Shown piece by piece: positions 8,878 to 19,792 of a DNA stretch of 64,000 bases. The translations under genes and the position numbers were made by a program. The DNA is taken from assembly GCF_002575655.3 (NCBI RefSeq), contig NC_053037.3, positions 250,761,135-250,825,134 of the forward strand, in the 5' to 3' direction. Source of the DNA: Aegilops tauschii subsp. strangulata. Lineage: Eukaryota; Streptophyta; Magnoliopsida; Poales; Poaceae. The notes under the pieces are model-generated. The model ran no database searches, had not been told where the DNA came from, and worked only from the letters and a program-made list of their open reading frames with translations. The stretch's first letter is position 1. Every line of letters starts with the position of its first letter.

Positions 8878-11340
8878 CACTGGTGCAGAGACGTGCTATA
8901 CAAATGGTTTTTACCCCCTTTCCACGACGGAGTTTTAAACCGTCGCCTAGTGAGTGTGTGCGATAGGGGAAGTCCTTCCCACACGACCCATAAACCGTCG
9001 GGGATAGGCCCTCCGGCCACACACGTGGGGCAAAATGAGCTCGTGTGCGATCGGGCGAGGCATCGAAGCCCAATCGTTTCTGCTCGTATGTACATCCCAC
9101 ACAGTGAAACCCAGAAAAACGTTTCCGTTCGTATGAATATCACACGCAATTTTTTATGTGGAAACATTTGTGCAAGGTGGCCTAACGCAATAGTTCTCTG
9201 CCGGAAGCCTTGTGTGATTGTTAATTGATCCAACACGCCTACTTTCTAGAAATTGTGTGGGTTGTTTGAGTTCATTGCCCACGGTGTTGTTAGAGTAACC
9301 GTTTGCAATAGAAAACCCCAATAAGCAGGGTAATTAGCCTATTATTGATAATCTATGTAGTAATCAAATTGACATTTCTTATAAAACACACCAGATATTT
9401 CATTCCGTATAACGGCAACCAAGATTTCATAATCGAATTACATCAGATAGCTTCAGCACTCAGTTACACCAAAGAGGGATATAGCTAGCTACGCCATTAC
9501 ACAACAGCACCAAGTTTCACATGCAACATCGAAAACCTTTGGAAAGTAGCATCATACATGGTAAAATAGACAGATGAATCTCATCTGGGAAACTGCAGAA
9601 GCGGAAGGAGAATATTGAGCCTTCAGTGATGTTGAATGTCCTTGTAACTTTAGGCCAGTGGCTATGGATAATTGCCCGCCCAACCTTCACCCTCTCCAGG
9701 AAGACTTCAATATTGTACCATGGGTGTTGAATGAATACCTTCCTCGCCTCTTGACCATGCAGGTGGTTTGAGAGGTAATCATCGGTGAACTGCTTTGCAA
9801 AGTACTGAAAACAAAGATATGCATAAATTGATGTTATAAATTTTGAAATGGCAGAAGGGGTAAAAAACAAGGTAAAAGAGTTAGTACCATCCTATAGTTG
9901 ACTGATGTCTTCTTCATTGTGCAAACAAAGATCTTGCTGTTATTTGTCGCAAGTTTCTTTATCCTAACAATCTTTCTGAGTTTCTTGACTTGACTGATAT
10001 TCATGGACATCTCATTTCCCCATATGCAAAATGGATCGAACAGTGGGTCTAAGCCTCTGATAGCAGGACCTACATGTGCAAGACCAAATTGTAAGAAACC
10101 TAAATATTAGAATGATTCCTGCAACTGCACAATTATGTACTATTAGCGAAAGGACCATGCATGAGCAAACCTCGATGGTAAACCGTAGTGCCTCCCATTG
10201 TTTCCCTGCAACACATATAAGGAAGATCTTGATCAGGTTAACTGAGAGTTGCCATACTATCAGTAGAATATGTATTGAGTACAGCCAAATTCGATTTATT
10301 TCTCACATGCATAACAATACAAAATTGTACCCACAACAAATGAAAATCAAATTGCAGAATTGAACCAAATAGTTTACTGGACAGCAGAACAAATGAACCA
10401 AAACAACTAACTGAGCACGACATTGCAGAATAGAACACATACTAGAAGATAAGACGGTTAACGAAACCAAGAATGCTTGAGAACAATACTACAAAATGTA
10501 GAAATTCTTGGACCAAACTGTTAACTGAACATTACATTTCAGAATATCGGATTGCATATTAACATTACAGAGGACAAATCACTAGAAGGCACTAGCGGTG
10601 GTCTCGAGAAAATAGCACGAACTGTATTTTAAAGTAGACAACCGCGTGGCGGTGTCGACGGTGACCTCGAAGACGAGGTGCTCCTCCAAGATCTAGCGGT
10701 CGGCATGCATGGCAGCCATCGCGACCTCGTCCGCGCGTGCGGCCGCGATTTGCTTCTCCGCTGCCAGATGCTACTGAGCTCCACGTTATACTGCGTGCAA
10801 AATGGCTGTGGGCGGCGCTTAATTGGAGGACAGGGCTAGTGATTTGGGCGAAAGTGTTGCGCCATCGGTTGGGACATGTGGGATGGGGAAGGAGGAGGAT
10901 GGTGTGGGTGGGATGTTGATTACCTGACCATATCGACGAGGCCGCGCAACAAGAAGAAGGGTCGCCGGCGAGGAGGCGGCGCTGCAAGAAGAAGGGTCGT
11001 CGGCGAGTAGGCGGCGCTGCCAGTAAGCAGCAGTGAAGGTTTGAGCTTGGAAAGTAAGGAGGAACAGTGGAAATGTGCCTTTTGGTGGGGAGGGGGGAGA
11101 TAGATATTTTCACGGTGGCAGAAAAATTTCATTCGGTGCCGCGAGAAATTGGCGTGCAAGTGTGGATCAAGCGCGGGCGGTGGACTATAGATGACGAAGC
11201 TTCATGCGTAAGCTAGACAAGACGGTGCGCCAAGATATTTTATATCGCATACCACACGATTCTTGCTAGTAAACTGTTTGTGGTATACCTGATTTTTTTC
11301 ATTCTGTTTTGAAAGACAAAATGGTGTTATGGAGGGAACG
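8878..11340. mobile_element. CACTA-type DNA transposon end with captured gene sequence, other end not found
   Basis: The sequence cactggtgcagagacg at 8878 is a typical CACTA/CACTG terminus and interrupts LINE coding sequence (preceding trinucleotide gct). Next to it are short subterminal-like repeats with tcccacacg / cgtgtgcgat motifs (about 8960-9150), and related tcgcataccacacgattctt sequence recurs near 11245. Between them is a B3-domain gene fragment. No opposing inverted terminus (ctctgcaccagtg) was found downstream, so the right boundary is a guess. No transposase was recognised. Confidence 0.55.
9517..10069 (-). pseudogene. B3-domain transcription factor gene fragment (two exons)
   Basis: Two minus-strand exons with good splice sites: 10069-9888 (acceptor TGTAG, donor G/GTACTAAC) and 9804-9517 (acceptor TTTTCAG, ending in TGA). 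Together they encode about 155 residues. The end of exon one (KKLATNNSKIFVCTMKKTS) and exon two (YFAKQFTDDYLSNHL, HSHWPKVTRTFNITEGSIFS, FRFC) form a B3 DNA-binding fold signature of the kind in plant REM-type proteins, including the conserved W-P-K-V and E-G-x-x-x-F positions. B3 domains bind DNA in the nucleus. Upstream exons were not resolved. Its place next to a CACTA end suggests capture by a transposon, but an independent gene that received a CACTA insertion is possible. Confidence 0.6.
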
Positions 11341-11380
11341 GATGGTGTTTGAATTGTAGAACATTTATCTAAAGTGAACA
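10100..11380. other. Region upstream of the B3 fragment, no confirmed gene
   Basis: AT-rich intron-like DNA (10100-10590) gives way to GC-rich sequence (10600-11000) with a possible minus-strand coding stretch rich in alanine around 10680-10770 (it includes ADEVAMAAMHADR) that ends in a stop. It could be an upstream exon of the B3 fragment, but no consistent splice model was found. A short direct repeat (gaagaagggtcgtcggcgag type) lies near 10950-11010. Confidence 0.4.
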
Positions 11381-13025
11381 TGCAACTATATGAGTGTCGT
11401 GTTAGAATTTGGAATTATTCCGGGTCCGTTTGGCCTTTTTTATGCATTAATTGATTTTCTAGACATTTAATGTGCATCATTCAAATTTGAACTACAAGAA
11501 CATGCTCCAGTGCACCAAAGTTTGTTGAAAAATCACATGTGTGTCTTTGGGTGAATTTATAGGTCCCATGCAACAATGGGAATGAAATTCAAACATCTGG
11601 GCGTCGTGGCTCGGCCGGAAACATTGAGAAACTTGGGTTTTAAATTCCTGTAAATCCCAAACTCGCTTGAAAAGCATGAAACTTGGCATGGTGTCATTTC
11701 ATGGCACCAACATGTTGTGGTAAATTTTTTGGCCGAATTGGGACAAGTCTTGGTACAAGCTTCTTGCAAATTGGAGCTTCTCTCAAGAAGGCGTGTGGTT
11801 CTGAGAGGAAATGTGTCACCTTTGTGTGCGAAACGACATACGCTGCCCCCCCTCGATTTTTTTACAGAGCCAACATAGAACTACATGAGTGTCGTGTTAA
11901 AATTTGGAATTATTCCGGGTTTGTTTGGCCTTTTTTATGCATTAATTGAGTTCATGGGCATTTAATGTGCATAATTCAAATTTGAATTACAAGCGCATGC
12001 TCTAGTCCACCAAGGTTGGTTGAAAAATCACATGCGTGTCCTTAGGTGAATTTCTAGGTCCCATGCAAGAAATGGGAATGAAATTCAAACATTTGGGTGG
12101 CGTGGCATGGCCGGGAACATTGAGAAACTTGGTTTCCAAATTCCTGTAAATTCAAAACTCGCCTGAAAACCATGAAACTTGGCATGGTGTCATTTCATGG
12201 CACCAACATGCTGTGGTAAAAAAATGGGCTGAATTGGGACAAATTTTGGTATAAGCTTCTTGCAAACCGGAGCTTCTCTCAAGAAGGCTCGTGGTTCCGA
12301 GAGGACACGTTTCACCTTTGTGTGCGAAACGATATACGCTGCCTCCCCCCTTGATTTTTTATAGAGGCAACATAGAACTATATGAGTGTCGTGTTAAAAT
12401 TTGGAATTATTCAGGATTTGTTTGGCCATTTTTATACATTAATTGTGTTTCTAGACATTTAATGTGCATAATTCAAATTTGAACTACAAGCACATGCTCC
12501 AGTGCACCAAAGTTGGTTGAAAAAAATCACATGTGTGTCCTTGAGTGAACTTCTAGGTCCCATGCAAAAAGGGGAATGAAATTCAAACATCTAGGCATCG
12601 TGGCTAGGTCGGAAATATTGAGAAACTTGGTTTTCTTAATTCCTGTAAATCCGAAACATGCATGAAAATCATGAAACTTGGCATGGTGTCATGACATGGC
12701 ACCAACATGTTGTGATAAATATTTTTGGCCGAATTGGGACAAGCTTTGGTATAAGCTTCTTGCAAACTGGAGCTTCTCTCAAGAAGGCTCGTGGTTCCGA
12801 GAGGGAACGTGTCACCTCCGTGTGCGAAATGACATACATTGCCTTCTCCCGCCTTGATTTTTTACAGAGGCATCTTGGACCAATAGGAGTTTCATGCTAA
12901 ATTTTGGAATTATTCTGGATTCGTTTGGCCTTTTTTATACATTAATCGAGTTTCCAGGCATTTAATGCGCATAATTCAAATTTGAACTACACGCACATGC
13001 TCCAGTGCGCCAAAGTTAGTTCAAA
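11380..13025. repeat. Tandem array of ~497-bp units (about 3.3 copies)
   Basis: The marker catgaaacttggcatggtg occurs near 11675, 12171 and 12670; gagtgtcgtgtta occurs near 11394, 11889 and 12385. Spacing is about 495-499 bp. Units are diverged by point changes and small indels. The array ends at about 13025 where gypsy RT sequence starts. Such arrays often occur inside large Triticeae CACTA elements, which would fit the CACTA end at 8878, but this is inference. Confidence 0.85.
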
Positions 13026-13026
13026 A

Positions 13027-13489
13027 GCAATGGTGCTAAAATCCTTCACAAATCTACGGTAGAAACCAGCTAAACAAAGAAAACTATGCACTTGTTGCAA
13101 ATTGGTTGGTTGGGGCCAAGTTTTAATAGCATTGATCTTAGATTCATCAACATGAACACCCTTAGAAGATACTACGAAACCCAAGAAAACAAGCTTATCA
13201 ACACCAAAGAGGCATTTTTCCATATTAGCATAAAGTTGCTCTTTTCGAAGAGTTTGTAGCACGGTGCGAAGGTGGGTGACATGTTCTTTGAGAGATTTGC
13301 TAAACACAAGGATATCATCAAAGTAGACAACAACAAATTCACCAATGTAAGGGCGAAACACATAATGCATAAGGCGCATGAAAGTACCGGGTGCTTCCGA
13401 TAAACCCATAGGCATGACTAACCACTCATATAGACCAAACTTTGTTTTGAAAGCGGTTTTCCATTCATCACCCTCTTGTGTTTTGTTTG
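13027..13489 (-). pseudogene. Element B reverse transcriptase fragment
   Basis: Encodes the middle of a Ty3/gypsy [22 protein letters not shown], the catalytic [14 protein letters not shown] box, [11 protein letters not shown] and the [13 protein letters not shown] block that leads to RNase H. Everything N-terminal to GDEWKT is absent, as are the C-terminal RNase H and integrase. It joins the protease region upstream by a deletion that also changes frame, so no RT could be made. The 3' end runs into the tandem repeat at about 13026. Confidence 0.85.
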
Positions 13490-14929
13490 TCGGCGAGCAC
13501 TTGGCTTGGAGACATAGGACGTAGCACAAACTCTTTCCCTTTCATCTTGAAGCTATAGTGATTTGTACGCCCATTGTGAATGACACCTCGGTCAAATTGC
13601 CATGGCCGTCCAAGAAGGAGGTGGCAAACGGTCATCGGAAGGACATCACACTCCAAAGTGTCTTCATAGGCGCCGATCTTGAAAGAGACTTGTACCCTAT
13701 GCTCGACTTGTATGGTGTCGGTGTCGCTTAGCCATTGAACCTTGTAGGGGTGAGGGTGCTTCATCTTGACCAATTGGAGTTTGGAGCATAGTTCTTCACT
13801 TGCCAAGTTATGGCAACTCCCTCCATCGATGATGACCTTGACGGACCGTCCATTGATGCCGGCCTTTGTGTGGAAGATATGGCATCTTTGATCTTCGTCT
13901 TGTTGATGTTGAAGAGTCAAGACCTTGGAGACAACAAGAGCGGGACTTGAGTCTTCGTCACAAAAGATGTGATCATCTTCTTCTTCATTGTTCACTTGTC
14001 GGTGCATGGCCACTTGCTCAAGGGCTTCCATTTCTCCTTCACTCATGGAGTCGTAGGTTCCGTCGTCGTTGAGGATCATGGTGCGCTTGTTTGTGCACTC
14101 GAAGGACTTGTGGCCTCGGCCTCCGCATGTGAAACATTTGATGGAACTTGTCTTGATGGTCTCATCGGTTGGAGTAGATGATGACGAAGCTTTCTTGAAG
14201 TTGCTTGTAGTAGGAGGATGACTTGAGCTTGTCGAAGCTTTCTTGTAACTTGACTTGTCGCCGTTGCTTATAGATGGCTTGGTTGAGGTAGAATGTGTTG
14301 GAGTCGTTGAAGCTTGATTGTTGGAGAGGCCATAGGACTTGGATGAGAACTTGGCATACTTGAAGTCATCATGTACTTGCCGTTCCGCTTTGGTAGCTTG
14401 GTGCACTAGCTCGATGAGATTCGAGTATGGTTGGAAGTCGGCAATCTTCTTGATAGGGTGATTGAGTCCATTCAAGAAGCGTGCCATAGTTTGCTCATCA
14501 TCTTCTTTGACATTGGCTCGTATTATGGCAATCTCCATTTCCTTGTAGTATTCTTCAACGCTCTTGGTTCCTTGCTTGAGTTGTTGGAGTTTCTTGAAGA
14601 GGTCGCGGTTGTAGTAGTTTGGCACGAATCGTGCTCTCATGAAATCCTTCATTTGTGCCCAAGTGATGATGGGTGGTTCACCTCTTGCCGCTCGGCGCTC
14701 ATTGACTTGTTCCCACCAAATGAGGACGTAGTCTTGGAATTCAAGGGATGCCATTGCGATCTTCTTCTCTTCTTCGTAGTTGTGCAAGCGGAAGATTTTG
14801 TCAACCTTCAATGCCCATGAGATGTACTCTTCGGGGTCATTGCTTCCAGTAAACTTGGGCATGGTGAACTTTACCTTGCCATATCGTTGCTCTTCATTGT
14901 GTTGGGGTCGGGGATGATGACGCCCATGT

Positions 14930-15015
14930 CGGTGAGGATTGGCAATCTCATGTTGCTCTTGGCGAGGAGGGTTGTCTTCCTCATGTTGCTCTTGGCGAGG
15001 AGGGTTGTCGACCTC
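14930..15015 (-). repeat. 33-bp tandem repeat in element B gag
   Basis: Units of tcatgttgctcttggcgagg type repeat here and continue at 19798 beyond element A. They encode repeated RQEQHE-x-DNPP. Element A's target duplication (acctc) lies inside this repeat. Confidence 0.7.
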
Positions 15016-15995
15016 TGATAGAGGCGAGGGTCCCGATCTTTCAATGAGATGATAACTATCGATTCGGTGGAGCCGACTTTGACGATCCGACTACAAACGT
15101 GCACGACGTTGCGCCTTAGCAATCGCTAAACCAATCTTCCGAGGTAACTGACGATGCCGGAAGCACGATCAGCCTGACCACGAAGGTCTATTCCTGCACG
15201 CAATCGAAGAACAAGCAAGAATATGATAATGCAATCTGAATATTGCGAATATAGATGAAGTATTGATAAAGGTGGGGATCCGAAAGCGGTCTTGGTCTCG
15301 TCGTTGGACACAAACGAAGTACACGAAGTTGCAATGGCTAACTTTTAACTAAACAAATCCCAAGCAAAAAGCTACTAGATGGATCTACTTATATAGGAGC
15401 AAGGGGTGGAGGCCAAGGAGGTGGGAGGACGTCCCAAGGCAGCCTAAAACCAACCCTAGGTCGTACAAGGCTCATGGGCCCAAGTGGAGGTGATGCAACA
15501 CCTTTGGACTTGTTGTTTGACTCGGATTCTGCTGCAGCGTCAGATTGTTTCGTCCATGTCCCAACGCTCCGGACGAATTTAAAGGTGAATCCAGTTGGGT
15601 TGGAAAGAGGACGAAATCTACTTTCCAACAAAAAAAGAATCACCCAATTCGGAGTCCGTATGAAAAAGTTGTTGGCGTTTTGAGTCAGGTATGTCTGTGC
15701 AGTCCGAATCTGAATCCAGAACGTGAGAGACTTGGACTCTATCTTCTTTTGGCCCAGAAGTGACGTGAGAGGACTTTTTGAACATAACCTAAACTTCTCC
15801 TTTTCCCCTATCTTCATATGTGGATTGTACAAATGTCCCATACACCTGCAATTAGACAAAACACAAAAGTGTGTGAAGTATTTTTGTTCTGGATAACATA
15901 AATAGATTATTGAATAATTTGCACTAGAAATCACCTGACAAATATGCATGTATGCAATATTTTTGGTCGTATCCAAGGTAGTCATGTCCTCATCA
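15016..15995 (-). repeat. Element A 3' LTR
   Basis: On the element strand it begins TGATGAGGACATGACTACC and ends CTCTATCA. A long open frame entering from the interior continues through U3 to a stop at 15391-15389. Confidence 0.95.
15388..15396 (-). promoter_or_regulatory. TATA box in element A 3' LTR, overlapping an ORF stop codon
   Basis: CTATATAAG on the minus strand. The TAA inside it (15391-15389) is the stop codon of the U3-spanning reading frame. The same arrangement occurs in the other three LTR copies of this family. Confidence 0.7.
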
Positions 15996-17395
15996 TCCTC
16001 CCCTTCTTGAAAATAAAGCCGTCCTCGGCGTTGCTTAATCTGAAATGTGGCTAACAAAAGAGACAAGGTGTACATGTTGTATATGTATATGTCATCCATT
16101 TTTACTTCCCGTGGATTTTGCACATATGACACATGTATACAGGAGTAACTTTCATAGTTAATAAAATATAAAGCCAAAATATTATCACAAGAAGTAGAAG
16201 GCATGAAAGTATTGCAACTCAGTTTGCACATATAAGTGAAGCTCTTATTCATATGAAAAGATTGACAATATTCATCATTAAACCATCCCAACATTAGTGA
16301 ATAAACCTTACTTGCATCAAATTTACATGCTACAACATGCTTAAATAAGCAAACATGCAATAAGTCATTTGACACAGAATCATCACCAAGATTAGAGGTC
16401 ATATCAAAATGATTAAACATTGGTTCTTTTGCATCAACAGTTAATTCATTGGGTGCACTCAAAATTGTTGGTATTTCAGTTGTTTGATCACATGACGCAT
16501 TCATGACAGTAACATGATTCTCTAAAATAGGTGATGCGCTCAAATCAACAGGTAACTCAACACATGATGTATTCAAGTTAACTAGGCATGCATCATTCTC
16601 ATGTGAAGTTATATCATCAATACCTTTACAGTTACCTTGTCGCAAAGATGTAGCTGATGTAGGTACGGATGATGGCAATGTACCATACTCTTGAGATGAT
16701 GTTGCACTCACAATCTGAGGTGTGGCTTCTCTAGTAGGTGCAACGGTAGAGGAACCAAGCGGTGGTGGTGAGCATGAACTAGAATAGTAGTTGTTGTAGT
16801 CACCCAATGCATCCTCCTGTAACTGTCTCTCAAAGGTACAAGCACGAACATACATACCAGTAATGCAACGAGGAATATACTGAAATCGTGCCTGAATATC
16901 ATGGTTCAAACCACCAAAAAATATATTCATTGTATCATCCACAGATTCTTCTATGTCACAATGATGCATATAAGATTTGAACTCTTGGTAGTAAGCATGA
17001 ACAGTGTTACTGCCTTGTTTTAATTGTTCCAATTTGCGAAGCAATTTACGACGATAGTAAGGAGGAAAAAATTGTTGTCTCATTACAGCTTGCAAATCTA
17101 TCCAAGTTGTGGGTTGGCTATCAATGTTTTTCTTACAATGCACACTCCACCAAACAGAAGCAAAACCAGTAAATGCTCTAGTGGCAGCTCGTACTCGCTC
17201 AAGTTCAGAAAAGTCATGGTGACTAAAAACTTATTCTACTTCAAGCTCCCAAGCTAGATAAATAGCAGGATTAAATCTACCCTCAAATGACGGTAAAGAG
17301 ATAACCTGACCATGTGCTTGTGTGTGTTGTCCCAACTCTCGTGATGGTGAAGATGTGTCCGTCGTCCAAGAACGTCTATCTTCGGAACCTGTCAT
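15389..17395 (-). CDS. Element A Gag plus unrecognised C-terminal module, one in-frame stop
   Basis: Starts at ATG 17395 (MTGSEDRRSW). A TAA at 17233-17231 interrupts the Gag domain; after it the frame is open for 584 codons. Gag blocks: SLPSFEGRFNPAIYLAWELE, SVWWSVHC, FFPPYYRRKLLRKLEQLKQG, FFGGLNHDIQ. No zinc knuckle or protease follows. The C-terminal half is unrecognised: Cys-containing, with MFNHFDMTSNLGD, ALYFINYESYSCIHVSY and KMDDIYIYNMYTL, then the polyprotein-like tail [10 protein letters not shown] across the PPT. The frame continues about 200 codons through U3. This C-terminal module is nearly identical in element G although the Gag part is not. Probably a structural protein of a non-autonomous element; the function of the module is unknown. 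Confidence 0.75.
15996..16008 (-). other. Element A polypurine tract
   Basis: AAGAAGGGGAGGA on the minus strand, immediately before the 3' LTR; it would prime plus-strand DNA synthesis. Confidence 0.85.
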
Positions 17396-18812
17396 GATTA
17401 GTAGAAACAAGAAACAAAATTCGAGAATAATGTTCCTATGAACTACTAGGATGTGGTTGTAAAGTGCTCACAGTAAAGCAAATATCAATATCTTACAAGT
17501 TCTTACCAAGCAGCAGGTAGTGACAGGCAACCAGCGGGGTCAAATAACTCTGAAGGTTGTGTAAAGCGATTGCCAGGGGAACGTACGTATACACGGTGCA
17601 GAAATATGTGGAGCTGGGTTGGCTATGTATGGTAGAAAAATATTAGCAATAATCAATTCAGAGATGCAATGTTGAATAAACGCTCAACGACGGTACTGTG
17701 CTGGTCCTAGGCTAGACCGGACTAGAGACGCGAGCCTAGAACACTAATGAGGTCACGGCGTAGCACAACTAGCATCAATGAAGGATACTAAGTAGCTCTG
17801 GACAACAAGATATAAGTGAAGATCACAACGGCAGTAAAAATAATGATGAAAAACAACTGCCAAGCAGGATATACAACAACTCTCTCTCCAACTTTCCTCT
17901 TGAAAAGTTTGAGCCAATTTTCTGATAATTTTTTTCAAAGAATGATACTAACTCAGGCTTTCCAATGCAAAAAGAATCACTCAACTCCAAGTTGATATGA
18001 GGAGTCAAAGAATTCTGAAACTGGCTTGAAAAACTGGAATAAGTTGTGTCCGCGAACTTCGGAGGGCAAAAAGACCTATTTAGAAGACGATTTTGATGTG
18101 TCAAATATTGAACTAGTCTCTGCAACTATTTAGATGCGGCTCGTCGCTAGCTTTCATTTGAGTACTCGCGGAGCCAAAACGGACTTCGTATGAGGAAGTT
18201 ATGCCTGTTTTACTGAACAGTGCACAAAACAGATTCCAATCCAAATTCAACTACGAGATTGAGTCTAGATAGATCCGAATGTTTTTTTTTTTCTTCTCTT
18301 TTTTTTTCCTCACACTTTTTTCTTTTTCTTTCTCTCTTTTTTTCTCTGACTTCTTTTTCTTTTTTTTCTCTCTCTTTTTTTTTCTCTGTCTTTTTCTCTC
18401 TCCCTCTTTCCAAGACAAACTAGATAAGATGCAGATTGGATCAAGCGAAGATGTGAACGACCTCAACTATGATTGTGACAATGAACTATGGGTAGCACGT
18501 GGTGGAAATTGATGGATGGTGTGGTGGACAGCGGAAGGGATAACGATGCAGCGGCGACGTGACTAATGTGAACAGAACTCAAAACTCTAAACGAACTAGA
18601 CCCTAAGACCAGCAACTCGACACGACGATGCAACCGATAATTCAATAATGCAAACAATGAAAAGAAAATTGCAAAGTCTCAGACTGGCTTGGACAAAAGG
18701 ATGAATAAATCTAACTTTTTTGTGGCTTTTTCTTGGACAATAGGTAAGAAAATAAATCTAATCTTGGGGAAACTGGAAATTCTCACCGAGCAACCTGAAA
18801 ACTGATACCACT
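17396..18812 (-). other. Element A leader (5' UTR)
   Basis: About 1.4 kb between PBS and gag without an ORF. It contains a block at about 17660-17748 conserved with elements E and G, a splice-donor-like GGTAAGAACT near 17500, and a 130-bp pyrimidine-rich tract at 18279-18412 (purine-rich in the RNA). The PBS-proximal 300 bp resemble the leader of element E. Confidence 0.7.
18802..18810 (-). other. Element A primer binding site
   Basis: TGGTATCAG next to the 5' LTR end, complementary to the 3' end of initiator tRNA-Met. The match is shorter than in element G, which has TGGTATCAGAGC. Confidence 0.85.
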
Positions 18813-19792
18813 TGATAGAGGCGAGAGTCCCGATCTTTCGATGAGATGATAACTATCGATTCGGTGGAGCCGACTTTGACGATCCGACTACAAACGTGCA
18901 CGACGTTGCGCCTTAGCAATCGCTAAACCAATCTCCCGAGGTTTATGACGATGCCGGAAGCACGATCAGCCTGACCACGAAGGTCTATTCCTGCACGCAA
19001 TCAAAGAACAAGTAAGAATATGATAATGCAATCTGAATATTGCGAATATAGATGAAGTATTGATAAAGGTGGGGATCCGAAAGCGGTCTTGGTCTCGTCG
19101 TTGGACACAAACGAAGTACACGAAGTTGCAATGGCTAACTTTTAACTAAACAAATCCCAAGCAAAAAGCTACTAGATGGATCAACTTATATAGGAGTAAG
19201 GGGTGGAGGCCAAGGAGGTGGGAGGACGTCCCAAGGCAGCCTAAAACCAACCCTAGGTCGTACAAGGCTCATGGGCCCAAGTGGAGGTGATGCAACACCT
19301 TTGGACTTGTTGTTTGACTCGGATTCTGCTGCAGCGTCAGATTGTTTCGTCCATATCTCAATGCTCCGGACTAATTTAAAGGTGAATCCAGTTGGGTTGG
19401 AAAGAGGACGAAATCTACTTTCCAACAAAAAAAGAATCACCCAATTCGGAGTCCGTGTGAAAAAGTTGTTGGCGTTTTGAGTCAGGTATGTCTGTGCAGT
19501 CCGAATCTGAATCCAGAACGTGAGAGACTTGGACTCTATCTTCTTTTGGCCCAAAAGTGACGTGAGAGGACTTTTTGAACAGAACCTAAACTTCTCCTTT
19601 CCCCCTATCTTCATATGTGGATTGTACAAATGTCCCATACACCTGCAATTAGACAAAACATAAAAGTGTGTGAAGTATTTTTGTTCTGGATAACATAAAT
19701 AGATTATTGAATAATTTGCACTAGAAATCATCTGACAAATATGCATGTATGCAATATTTTTGGTCGTATCCAAGGTAGTCATGTCCTCGTCA
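18813..19792 (-). repeat. Element A 5' LTR
   Basis: 980 bp, same length as the 3' LTR, with TG/CA ends. TATA (CTATATAAG) lies at about 19185-19193. The U3 frame is open here too, ending at 19186. Small differences from the 3' LTR include the region around 19350-19380. Confidence 0.95.

Larger units (their letters stand above)
15016..19792 (-). mobile_element. Element A: complete non-autonomous gypsy-like element without pol
   Basis: Both LTRs are 980 bp (15016-15995 and 18813-19792), start and end TG/CA, and differ at a modest number of sites. The 5-bp target duplication acctc flanks it at 15011-15015 and 19793-19797. The PBS for initiator tRNA-Met and a PPT (AAGAAGGGGAGGA on the minus strand) are present. 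The 2.8-kb interior holds one gag-like ORF and a leader and has no room or signal for protease, RT or integrase. It must have moved using enzymes in trans; element E/F type is the likely donor because R/U5, leader, PBS and PPT match. Confidence 0.93.

Noticed and set aside
11380..13025. Calling the ~497-bp array a centromeric satellite
   Set aside because: Only about three copies, and the sequence was not recognised as a known centromeric satellite. It is left as an unassigned tandem repeat.
18210..18512. Lys/Glu- or Phe/Ser-rich ORFs
   Set aside because: They are translations of a simple pyrimidine/purine tract in element A's leader.
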